11,567 nucleotides of DNA from Pseudoflavonifractor sp047637855. Lineage in GTDB: Bacteria > Bacillota > Clostridia > Oscillospirales > Oscillospiraceae. Position numbers and translations under genes: made by a program. Of the stretch, positions 1-5,136 are shown piece after piece. Under the pieces are notes generated by a model. It saw nothing but the letters and a program-made list of their open reading frames with translations. It was not told the origin of the DNA and did not search any database. The first letter of the stretch is position 1. Every line of letters begins with the position of its first letter. The stretch is from the NCBI GenBank assembly GCA_047637855.1, contig JBLJBF010000014.1, forward strand, positions 1 through 11,567, given 5' to 3'.

Positions 1-919
1 CATGGTCTACTGCGGCATCTACACCGAGGACGGCTCCGAGTACCCCGACCTGCGGGACGCGCTGGAGAAGCTCCAGCTCAACGACGCCTCCCTCACCTTC
101 GAGCCGGAGTCCTCGGTGGCTCTGGGCTTTGGTTTCCGCTGCGGCTTTCTGGGGATGCTTCATATGGAGATCATCCAGGAACGAATTGAGCGGGAATTTG
201 ACCTGGATCTCATCACCACCTTGCCCAGTGTCATCTACGAGATCGATAAGACCGACGGCACCACGGTCTATGTGGATAACCCGCACAACTACCCCGACCC
301 GGCCCATATCGCCGACGCCCGGGAGCCGTACGCCAAGGTCTCCATCATCTCGCCCCCCGACTATGTGGGCAATATTATGCCCATGTGCCAGGAGCGGCGG
401 GCCGAGTTCAAGGATATGCAGTATCTGGACACCCATCTCGTGGAGCTCCACTACTCCATGCCCCTCAACGAGATCATCTACGATTTTTTCGACACGCTGA
501 AGGCCCGCACCAAGGGCTACGCGTCACTGGACTATGAGCTGGACAAGTACCTGCCCTCCGATCTGGTGAAGGTGGATATGCTCTTAAACGGCGACCAGGT
601 GGACGCCCTGAGCTTCATTGCCCACAGGGAGAAGGCCTATCCCCGGGCCAGAAGACTGTGTGAAAAGCTGCGGGATAACATTCCCCGGCAGCTCTTCGAG
701 GTCCCGGTCCAGGCCGCCATCGGCGGCAAGGTCATCGCCCGGGAGACGGTGCGCGCCATGCGTAAGGACGTGCTGGCAAAGTGCTACGGCGGCGATATCA
801 CCCGAAAGAAAAAGCTGCTGGAGAAACAGAAAGAGGGCAAAAAGAAGATGCGCTCCCTTGGGACGGTACAGATACCGACCGAGGCGTTTATGGCGGTGCT
901 CAAGCTGGACGAGGAATAA
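1..919 (+). CDS. lepA: Elongation factor 4 (LepA), C-terminal half, 5' end outside window
   Basis: LepA is a ribosome-associated translational GTPase with roles in back-translocation and ribosome biogenesis. The reading frame is open through the left edge, so the Met at base 2 is internal and the GTPase domain lies outside; about 305 of roughly 600 residues are visible. Counting from that Met, residues 42-54 carry the LepA hallmark GFGFRCGFLGMLH, around 118 lies PPDYVGNIMPMCQERR of the EF-G domain V-like fold, and the end carries the LepA-specific C-terminal domain with YGGDITRKKKLLEKQKEGKK and a conserved terminus near KMRSLGTVQIPTEAF. The frame is intact and ends in TAA. It converges on the DEAD-box helicase gene. 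In Bacillus lepA follows gpr and spoIIP in the same direction; here gpr lies on the other strand. Family identity is very secure. Confidence 0.97.
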   Translation, partial: MVYCGIYTEDGSEYPDLRDALEKLQLNDASLTFEPESSVALGFGFRCGFLGMLHMEIIQERIEREFDLDLITTLPSVIYEIDKTDGTTVYVDNPHNYPDPAHIADAREPYAKVSIISPPDYVGNIMPMCQERRAEFKDMQYLDTHLVELHYSMPLNEIIYDFFDTLKARTKGYASLDYELDKYLPSDLVKVDMLLNGDQVDALSFIAHREKAYPRARRLCEKLRDNIPRQLFEVPVQAAIGGKVIARETVRAMRKDVLAKCYGGDITRKKKLLEKQKEGKKKMRSLGTVQIPTEAFMAVLKLDEE

Positions 920-940
920 GCGGAAAGCAGTTCCTTGCAG

Positions 941-988
941 AAAGGGCCGTGTGAGAGGAAACCTCGCGCCGCTTAGTCGTCGCGGTTC
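941..988. repeat. Direct repeat copy 1: degenerate duplicate of the helicase gene 3' end
   Basis: Begins with aaagggccgtgtgagagg and ends with ccgcttagtcgtcgcggttc. It matches 1078-1156 almost base for base, except that the 31 bases 1106-1136, which hold most of the terminator hairpin, are absent. Bases 973-988 are identical to 1141-1156, the last 16 bases (including the stop) of the DEAD-box gene. It therefore looks like a partial duplication that lost its hairpin by deletion between short gcg repeats. The match is seen directly; the deletion history is inferred. Confidence 0.85.
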
Positions 989-1017
989 GTACGAGAGATA
1001 AGGGAACGCCCCATAAC

Positions 1018-1065
1018 GTAGGGGCGACCTGCGGTCGTCCGCGGGCGGTCGGAGAGCGCCCCTAC
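1018..1065. repeat. REP-like GC-rich palindromic element
   Basis: A 9-base inverted repeat (gtaggggcg at 1018-1026, cgcccctac at 1057-1065) encloses further complementary pairs: gacc 1026-1029 with ggtc 1047-1050, and gcgg 1031-1034 with ccgc 1039-1042. The whole stretch can fold into a branched or imperfect hairpin. Intergenic palindromes with this 'taggggcg' edge recall repeats I associate with GC-rich clostridial gut genomes. That resemblance is from memory, and only one copy is visible here. Confidence 0.6.
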
Positions 1066-1077
1066 AAGGTCTTGAGG

Positions 1078-1156
1078 AAAGGGCCGTGTGAAAGGAACCC
1101 TCGCGCCCCCGAATGGGGGCGCGAGGGTTTATTGCGCCGCTTAGTCGTCGCGGTTC
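1078..1156. repeat. Direct repeat copy 2: gene-end copy with terminator hairpin
   Basis: This is the intact partner of the repeat at 941-988. It starts aaagggccgtgtgaaagg, contains the hairpin terminator at 1096-1129, and runs into the last 16 bases of the DEAD-box coding sequence. Copy starts are 137 bases apart, and the REP-like palindrome lies between them. Confidence 0.85.
1096..1130. terminator. Hairpin terminator between convergent lepA and DEAD-box gene
   Basis: Perfect 15-bp stem: aaccctcgcgccccc (1096-1110), loop gaat (1111-1114), gggggcgcgagggtt (1115-1129). The tail on the + strand is only TTTATT and on the - strand TTCCTTTC. The stem is very strong but the U-tracts are weak. Its place between two convergent gene ends supports a shared bidirectional terminator. 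Confidence 0.75.
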
Positions 1157-2883
1157 ATATAGTAGGGACGGGTCAGGGTGGGCTGCTCGGTGGAGTCTTT
1201 CTGATTGCCCAGGTGCAGCGGGGTCACGGGAGGCCCGGACCGGCGGCCCTGGCCCCGGGAGCGGGGCTTGCGGTCCTCCCCCCGGCGCTGCTCAGGCGCA
1301 GGGGTCTTTCCCTGCTGGGGCGGCTTGCCGTCCCGGCTCTTGTCCTGCGGGGGGTTCCGGCGGGCGGGCTGCTGCGGCTGGGCCGGACGGGGCCGGGGAG
1401 CCAGCAGCCGGGCGGTGGCGTCCATAATCACGTCGCCCTCCAGCGGGTTAGAGCGGTGAAAGTCGCTCTCGGCGCGTGTGGGCTGGGCGGGCATGGTGCC
1501 GCCCAGATCCTGGTGGCGCAGGCCGCGCTTGGATTTTTTGGACCCCTCAGGCTGTGGGGCCGGGGCCTTCGGCGCTTTGGGCGCGGCGGGCTGGGGCGCT
1601 GCGGCCTTCGCGGCCTCTTTGGCCTTCTTGAGCTCGGCGGCGGCTTTGCCGGCGATGTCCCGCTCCCGGCGGCGCTCCTTGGCCGCCGCGCGGGCCTCGG
1701 CGATGTCGGCGTTTACCAGGCGGCCCTTCGGGTCCTTGACCGCGGCCTCGAAGACCTGCATGGGCCAGGGGTGGTCCTCCACCAGGGGGACCTTCTTGCC
1801 AATAAGCTTCTCAATGTCCTTGAGACAGGGCTTCTCGCCAAAGTCGCAGAAGGAGACGGCGACGCCCCCCTTGCCCGCCCGGCCGGTGCGGCCGATGCGG
1901 TGGACATAGGTCTCGGGCACCTCGGGGAGATTGTAGTTGAAGACGTGGCTCAGATCCTCGATATCCAGACCGCGGGCCGCGATGTCTGTGGCTACCAGCG
2001 CGCGGACGGCCCCGCGCTTAAAGTCGGCCAGAGCCTGCTGCCGGGCGGTCTGGCTCTTGTTGCCGTGGATGGCGGCGGCGTGGATGCCCGCCTTCTCCAG
2101 GTCGGCGGCGACCTTGTTGGCTCCGTGCTTGGTGCGGGTGAAAATCAGCGCGTTCTTCACGTCCAGGTCGCTCATCAGCTTGGCCAGCAGCTCGCTCTTA
2201 TTGGCCTTGTCCACCAGGTAGACGCTCTGGTCGATGACCTCCACCGGGGAGGAGACCGGGTCCACCGCCACCTTCACCGGATTTTTGAGGAGGGAGTTCA
2301 CCAGCTCGGTGATCTCGGGGGGCATGGTGGCCGAAAAGAACAGGGTCTGTTTCTTGTCGGGCAGAAGCTTGAGAATTTTACGCACGTCGTGGATGAAGCC
2401 CATGTCCAGCATCCGGTCCGCCTCGTCCAGGACGAAGATCTCGAGCTTGGAGAGGTCGATAAAGCCCTGACCCTGAAGGTCCATCAGACGGCCCGGCGTA
2501 GCGACCAGAATGTCCACTCCGCGCTTGAGTTTGTCCACCTGGGGGGCCTGACCCACGCCGCCGAAGATAACGGCGCTGCGCAGGGGCAGGTGGCGGCCGT
2601 AGTCCTCGAAGCTCTCCTGGATCTGGAGCGCCAGCTCCCGGGTGGGGGTGAGGATAAGGGCGCGGATGGGGCGTCCCTGGGTCTTGCGCGCGTTGAGGGT
2701 CTGGAGAATGGGGGTGGCGAAGGCGCAGGTCTTGCCTGTGCCGGTCTGGGCGCAGCCCAGGACATCCCGGCCCGCCAGAGCGGGTCCGATGGCTTTTTCC
2801 TGAATGGGGGAAGGGCTCTGATAGCCCTGTTCGGCCAACGCCTTCAGGATGGGGTCGATAAGGCCGAGGTCTTGAAAGGTCAT
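1141..2883 (-). CDS. DEAD-box ATP-dependent RNA helicase (RhlE/CshA-like)
   Basis: ATP-dependent RNA helicase expected to act in the cytoplasm on ribosome assembly or mRNA turnover. All family motifs are present in 580 residues: Q motif with PIQ at 26-28, Walker A AQTGTGKT 45-52, PTRELA 80-85, TPGR 129-132, DEAD 153-156, SAT 184-186, LIFTRT 246-251, ATDIAARGLDI 298-308 and HRIGRTGRAG 328-337. After about residue 390 comes a roughly 190-residue extension: first an Ala/Lys/Arg-rich probable helix, then Pro/Gln/Arg/Lys-rich sequence that is probably disordered and RNA-binding, ending PYYMNRDD. The ATG start is supported by AAAAAAGGAA eight bases upstream. It has its own promoter (2997-3024) and a structured leader of about 105 bases. 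It resembles RhlE/CshA helicases, but the exact subfamily cannot be fixed, so no symbol is given. Confidence 0.95.
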   Translation of the reverse strand: MTFQDLGLIDPILKALAEQGYQSPSPIQEKAIGPALAGRDVLGCAQTGTGKTCAFATPILQTLNARKTQGRPIRALILTPTRELALQIQESFEDYGRHLPLRSAVIFGGVGQAPQVDKLKRGVDILVATPGRLMDLQGQGFIDLSKLEIFVLDEADRMLDMGFIHDVRKILKLLPDKKQTLFFSATMPPEITELVNSLLKNPVKVAVDPVSSPVEVIDQSVYLVDKANKSELLAKLMSDLDVKNALIFTRTKHGANKVAADLEKAGIHAAAIHGNKSQTARQQALADFKRGAVRALVATDIAARGLDIEDLSHVFNYNLPEVPETYVHRIGRTGRAGKGGVAVSFCDFGEKPCLKDIEKLIGKKVPLVEDHPWPMQVFEAAVKDPKGRLVNADIAEARAAAKERRRERDIAGKAAAELKKAKEAAKAAAPQPAAPKAPKAPAPQPEGSKKSKRGLRHQDLGGTMPAQPTRAESDFHRSNPLEGDVIMDATARLLAPRPRPAQPQQPARRNPPQDKSRDGKPPQQGKTPAPEQRRGEDRKPRSRGQGRRSGPPVTPLHLGNQKDSTEQPTLTRPYYMNRDD

Positions 2884-2915
2884 AAATTCGTTCCTTTTTT
2901 AGTATTTGCGGAGGA

Positions 2916-2979
2916 GGTGTGCAGGCCCCCCGCAAGCGGAAGCCTGTCCGCCGGAAGCTCCGACAGACAGGCGCACACC
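2916..2979 (-). promoter_or_regulatory. Branched RNA structure in the DEAD-box gene leader
   Basis: Between the predicted transcription start (near 2990) and the helicase ATG lies a foldable element. In + strand terms, ggtgtgc (2916-2922) pairs with gcacacc (2973-2979) and gcctgtc (2942-2948) pairs with gacaggc (2966-2972). The two right arms abut, so the 7-bp stems could stack coaxially. A small hairpin cgga/tccg (2952-2955, 2959-2962) caps the inner stem, and a GC-rich side arm (2930-2939) gives a three-way-junction-like shape. Complementarity is seen directly; a regulatory role is inferred. It matches no riboswitch class I can recall. Confidence 0.5.
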
Positions 2980-2996
2980 ATACTTTTCTACTTTTT

Positions 2997-3024
2997 ATTA
3001 TACCACTAAACCAAAAAAATACAA
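2997..3024 (-). promoter_or_regulatory. SigA-type promoter of the DEAD-box gene
   Basis: On the - strand, TTGTAT (3024-3019), a 16-base spacer, then a consensus TATAAT (3002-2997) preceded directly by TGG, giving an extended -10. Predicted start near 2990, leaving a leader of about 105 bases before the ATG. Confidence 0.75.
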
Positions 3025-3045
3025 GGGGCAAACGCAGCGCGGCAT

Positions 3046-3549
3046 TTACACCCCAATCAGTACCCGCAGCACGGCCGAGACCGTCTCCTCCAGCGTCTGA
3101 GCCCCGTCCACCGCCACCACATAATCGGCGTACCGCTCGTAGAGGGGGGCGCGGACGCGGTAGAGGTCGGCAATGGTCTGCCCCGGCTCCATGGCGATGC
3201 CCCGGGTGCTGATGTCGCGCAGCCGCTGTTCCAGGGTCTCCGGGGCCAGCTTCAGGTATACCACCGGCCCCAGGCTCTTCAGGTGGTCGATTGCCCCCGC
3301 CCGGCACACGGCGCTGCCGCCGGGCGCGATCACGGTCTGTGTGCAGGCGACCGAGCAAATGGCTGCCTCCTCGGCGTCCAGAAAGGCCTCGATGCCGCGT
3401 CCGTTGAGAATGTCCTGCAGCAGAGCCCCCTCCCGCTGCTGAATGGTCAGGTCGGTGTCCAGAAAGCCGTATCCCAGAGCCTTTGCCAAAAGCACGCCCA
3501 CCGTACTCTTCCCCGAGCCGGGCATACCGATTAAGCTGATGTTTTTCAT
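3046..3549 (-). CDS. Shikimate kinase-like P-loop kinase
   Basis: A small-molecule kinase of the shikimate kinase fold, 167 residues, a usual length. The start chosen is the ATG at 3549 (MKNISLIGMPGSGKST), preceded by GAGAGG eight bases upstream; a longer frame adds 19 basic residues overlapping the promoter and is unlikely. Walker A GMPGSGKST spans 8-16, the DxD pair is D31/D33, the substrate-loop GG is at 77-78, and R133 in RVRAPLYER matches the conserved R-x-PLY arginine. However, the family's FRxxE motif, whose Arg holds the shikimate carboxylate, reads FLDAE (56-60), and the lid reads RGIAMEPGQT instead of an RPLL-type segment. No other aro gene is nearby. It may phosphorylate something other than shikimate, so I withhold the symbol aroK. 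It lies 81 bases downstream of gpr but has its own promoter. Confidence 0.85.
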   Translation of the reverse strand: MKNISLIGMPGSGKSTVGVLLAKALGYGFLDTDLTIQQREGALLQDILNGRGIEAFLDAEEAAICSVACTQTVIAPGGSAVCRAGAIDHLKSLGPVVYLKLAPETLEQRLRDISTRGIAMEPGQTIADLYRVRAPLYERYADYVVAVDGAQTLEETVSAVLRVLIGV

Positions 3550-3577
3550 ACCGCGCACCTCTCTTTTTCTCTGAAAA

Positions 3578-3606
3578 AGAATAGCAGAAAAATGCCGTTT
3601 CCGCAA
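3578..3606 (-). promoter_or_regulatory. SigA-type promoter of the shikimate kinase-like gene
   Basis: On the - strand, TTGCGG (3606-3601), a 17-base spacer ending in TGC, then TATTCT (3583-3578). The TGC makes an extended -10. Predicted start near 3571, about 22 bases before the ATG at 3549, which fits a short leader holding only the Shine-Dalgarno GAGAGG. Confidence 0.7.
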
Positions 3607-3630
3607 GATGCCGCGGGCGGAGGGCGGGCC

Positions 3631-4548
3631 TCAGGACAAAAACATCTCCACGTCCTGCACCGTCAGGCCGGTCTGGAGGGCCAGGTTGATGCCGTAGCCG
3701 ATGACTTTGGCCAGATCGGCCACCTGGCTGTCGATCTCCTTGGGTGTGACGATGACCCCGCCGGAAAACCCCCGGAGGGCCTCGGGGTCCAGGTCGGCGC
3801 TGCCCGCCTCGGACAGCACGTCGGCGCAGAGGGTGGCGGCGTCCACCACCGTGGGCACCCCGATGGCGACCACGGGTACACCCAAGGTCTCCCGGGAGAG
3901 GGCGGACCGGGCGTTTCCCACCCCGGAGCCGGGGACGATGCCGGTGTCGGCGATCTGAATGGTGCGGCATACCCGGTCCAGGTTCCGGGAGGCCAACGCG
4001 TCTACCGCCACGACACAGGCGGGGCGGATCTCCTTTACCAGTGCGGACACGATCTCACCGCTCTCCACCCCCGTGGTGCCCAGCACCCCCGCCGCCAGCG
4101 CGGACACCGGACGGAAGGAACCGAAGTGTTCGGGGACCTGCTCCACCAGGTGGCGGGTGGCCATGGTGAGCTCGGCCGCCTTGGGGCCTACCGCATCGGG
4201 GGTAATGGCCCGGTTGCCCAGACCTACGACGAGGGCGGGGGCGCCCTGGGGCAATTTCAAAAGGGGTTCCAGCTCCTGGGCCAAAGCCCGGGCCGCCCGG
4301 CCGAAGGCGTCCTCCTCCCGGCGGGCGAGGCCGTCCAGCAGCAAGGTGACGTAATTTCCCACCGGCTTGTCCAGGGCCTTGGCCCCCTCGTCGGTGAGGA
4401 TACGCACAGTGGTTATCTTATAGCCCTCCCGTTCGCTGTCCCTGGCCTCCACCCCCTCCAGCCGGGTGCGTTCGGCGGCCTCCTCTTCCCAGAGGGTCTT
4501 GGCCTCCATGGCCAGGTCGGTCCGGCGTTTGAGCATAATGCCCCTCAT
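3631..4548 (-). CDS. gpr: Germination protease GPR (small acid-soluble spore protein endopeptidase)
   Basis: GPR is made as a zymogen in the forespore and degrades the DNA-protecting small acid-soluble proteins when the spore germinates. The 305-residue frame matches family hallmarks: RTDLAMEA (9-16) near the N-terminus, GLGN followed by TPDAVGP (D118), VDALASR (D183), GIVPGSGVGNAR and GVPTVVDA, with VTPKEID near the C-terminus. D118 and D183 match in motif and spacing the two acidic residues reported as essential in Bacillus megaterium GPR. The start is uncertain: the ATG at 4548 has GGTGGGG only two bases upstream, while the ATG at 4536 (MLKRRTDLA) has GAGGGG four bases upstream. Either leaves a propeptide shorter than in Bacillus. 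It is divergent from rpsT, as in Bacillus. The gene marks an endospore former. Confidence 0.96.
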   Translation of the reverse strand: MRGIMLKRRTDLAMEAKTLWEEEAAERTRLEGVEARDSEREGYKITTVRILTDEGAKALDKPVGNYVTLLLDGLARREEDAFGRAARALAQELEPLLKLPQGAPALVVGLGNRAITPDAVGPKAAELTMATRHLVEQVPEHFGSFRPVSALAAGVLGTTGVESGEIVSALVKEIRPACVVAVDALASRNLDRVCRTIQIADTGIVPGSGVGNARSALSRETLGVPVVAIGVPTVVDAATLCADVLSEAGSADLDPEALRGFSGGVIVTPKEIDSQVADLAKVIGYGINLALQTGLTVQDVEMFLS

Positions 4549-4645
4549 TTCCCCACCAGATATGGTGGCAATTTATTCGCTGTATACTATTTTTTGCGCG
4601 GAAGAGCGCTCTATACAAATATTCTCGAAAAAATGAAATTTATCC

Positions 4646-4674
4646 TTGCAATTTGCGCGCCCTGCTGGTAGAAT
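4646..4674 (+). promoter_or_regulatory. SigA-type promoter of rpsT
   Basis: TTGCAA (4646-4651), a 17-base spacer ending in TGG, then TAGAAT (4669-4674). Close to consensus with an extended -10. Predicted start near 4681, giving a leader of about 60 bases before the UUG start codon. Confidence 0.8.
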
Positions 4675-4679
4675 AATAT

Positions 4680-4709
4680 CCTGCATGAGCAAACTATACG
4701 CAGGTTTGC
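4680..4709 (+). promoter_or_regulatory. Two competing hairpins in the rpsT leader
   Basis: gcaaac (4689-4694) can pair with gtttgc (4704-4709), while cctgc (4680-4684) can pair with gcagg (4700-4704). The two pairings share bases and exclude each other. They sit just after the predicted transcription start and 18 or more bases before the Shine-Dalgarno site. The complementarity is real but short; a regulatory role is only possible. Confidence 0.3.
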
Positions 4710-4742
4710 GCGTTGAATTCGTCATCGGAGGAGGTGTTTGGT

Positions 4743-5006
4743 TTGCCGAATATTAAGTCTGCTAAGAAGCGTGTCCTGGTGAACGCCGCCAAGGCTGCTC
4801 AGAACCGGGCTGCGAAGTCCGCCGTGAAGACCGACCTGAAGAAGTTTGAGGCCGCCGTGGTCGGGGGCAACCGCAGCGAGGCCGAAGGCGCTTACAAGGT
4901 GGCCGTCAAGGCCGTCGATCAGGCCGTGGGCCACGGTCTGCTGCACAGGAATAACGCCGCTCGCAAGAAGAGCAGCATGACCATCAAGCTCAATAAGCTG
5001 GCCTAA
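4743..5006 (+). CDS. rpsT: 30S ribosomal protein bS20
   Basis: bS20 is a small basic primary 16S rRNA-binding protein of the 30S subunit. The product, 87 residues, starts (M)PNIKSAKKRVLVNAAKAAQNRAAKSAVKT, the conserved bS20 N-terminus. The true start is TTG at 4743: it gives the universal MPNIKSAKKR start and has a perfect GGAGGAGG (4727-4734) eight bases upstream. An in-frame ATG at 4713 would add ten residues read from the leader and Shine-Dalgarno, and is rejected. Escherichia coli rpsT also uses UUG, where it takes part in autoregulation. The gene is monocistronic, with its own promoter and a strong terminator at 5029-5058, and is divergent from gpr. Confidence 0.97.
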   Translation: MPNIKSAKKRVLVNAAKAAQNRAAKSAVKTDLKKFEAAVVGGNRSEAEGAYKVAVKAVDQAVGHGLLHRNNAARKKSSMTIKLNKLA

Positions 5007-5028
5007 TGGTGTGAAATGCTCCAGACAG

Positions 5029-5058
5029 CGCCGTCCGCAGGCAGCGGACGGCGTTTTT
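5029..5058 (+). terminator. Rho-independent terminator of rpsT
   Basis: Perfect 10-bp stem cgccgtccgc (5029-5038) / gcggacggcg (5044-5053), loop aggca, followed by TTTTT (5054-5058) and, after two bases, more T. It starts 23 bases after the rpsT stop, a textbook intrinsic terminator. Confidence 0.93.
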
Positions 5059-5061
5059 CGT

Positions 5062-5090
5062 TTGCCTTTGACGGCATTTTGTGCTATACT
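5062..5090 (+). promoter_or_regulatory. SigA-type promoter of the yihY-family operon
   Basis: TTGCCT (5062-5067), a 17-base spacer ending in TGC, then TATACT (5085-5090), with an extended -10. It lies only four bases after the rpsT terminator T-tract, so the two transcription units are tightly packed. Predicted start near 5097, about 40 bases before the ATG. A TTGACG at 5068 is only 11 bases from the -10 and is too close to serve as its -35. Confidence 0.75.
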
Positions 5091-5136
5091 ACCCCCGCTA
5101 TCCATACCGGTTCAGAGCAGAGAGGAGGACGCGCGC

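Noticed and set aside
1072..3009. 645-codon + strand open frame opposite the helicase gene
   Set aside because: It is a mirror of a GC-rich coding strand: stops are rare there. The - strand product has every DEAD-box motif, while the + strand translation is Gly/Leu-rich with no family match and no ribosome-binding site.
2378..3970. 530-codon - strand frame crossing helicase, kinase and gpr
   Set aside because: Arg/Pro/Gly-rich out-of-frame translation running across three well-supported genes and two promoters.
3592..4671. 359-codon + strand frame opposite gpr
   Set aside because: Shadow of gpr; Gly/His-rich composition without recognisable domains.
4713..4742. Upstream ATG extension of bS20
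   Set aside because: It would translate the Shine-Dalgarno sequence and place ten unconserved residues before the universal MPNIKSAKK start.
5011..5136. 42-residue N-terminal extension of the YihY-family protein
   Set aside because: It would be read through the rpsT terminator and the operon promoter; the ATG at 5137 has a perfectly placed AGAGGAGG.
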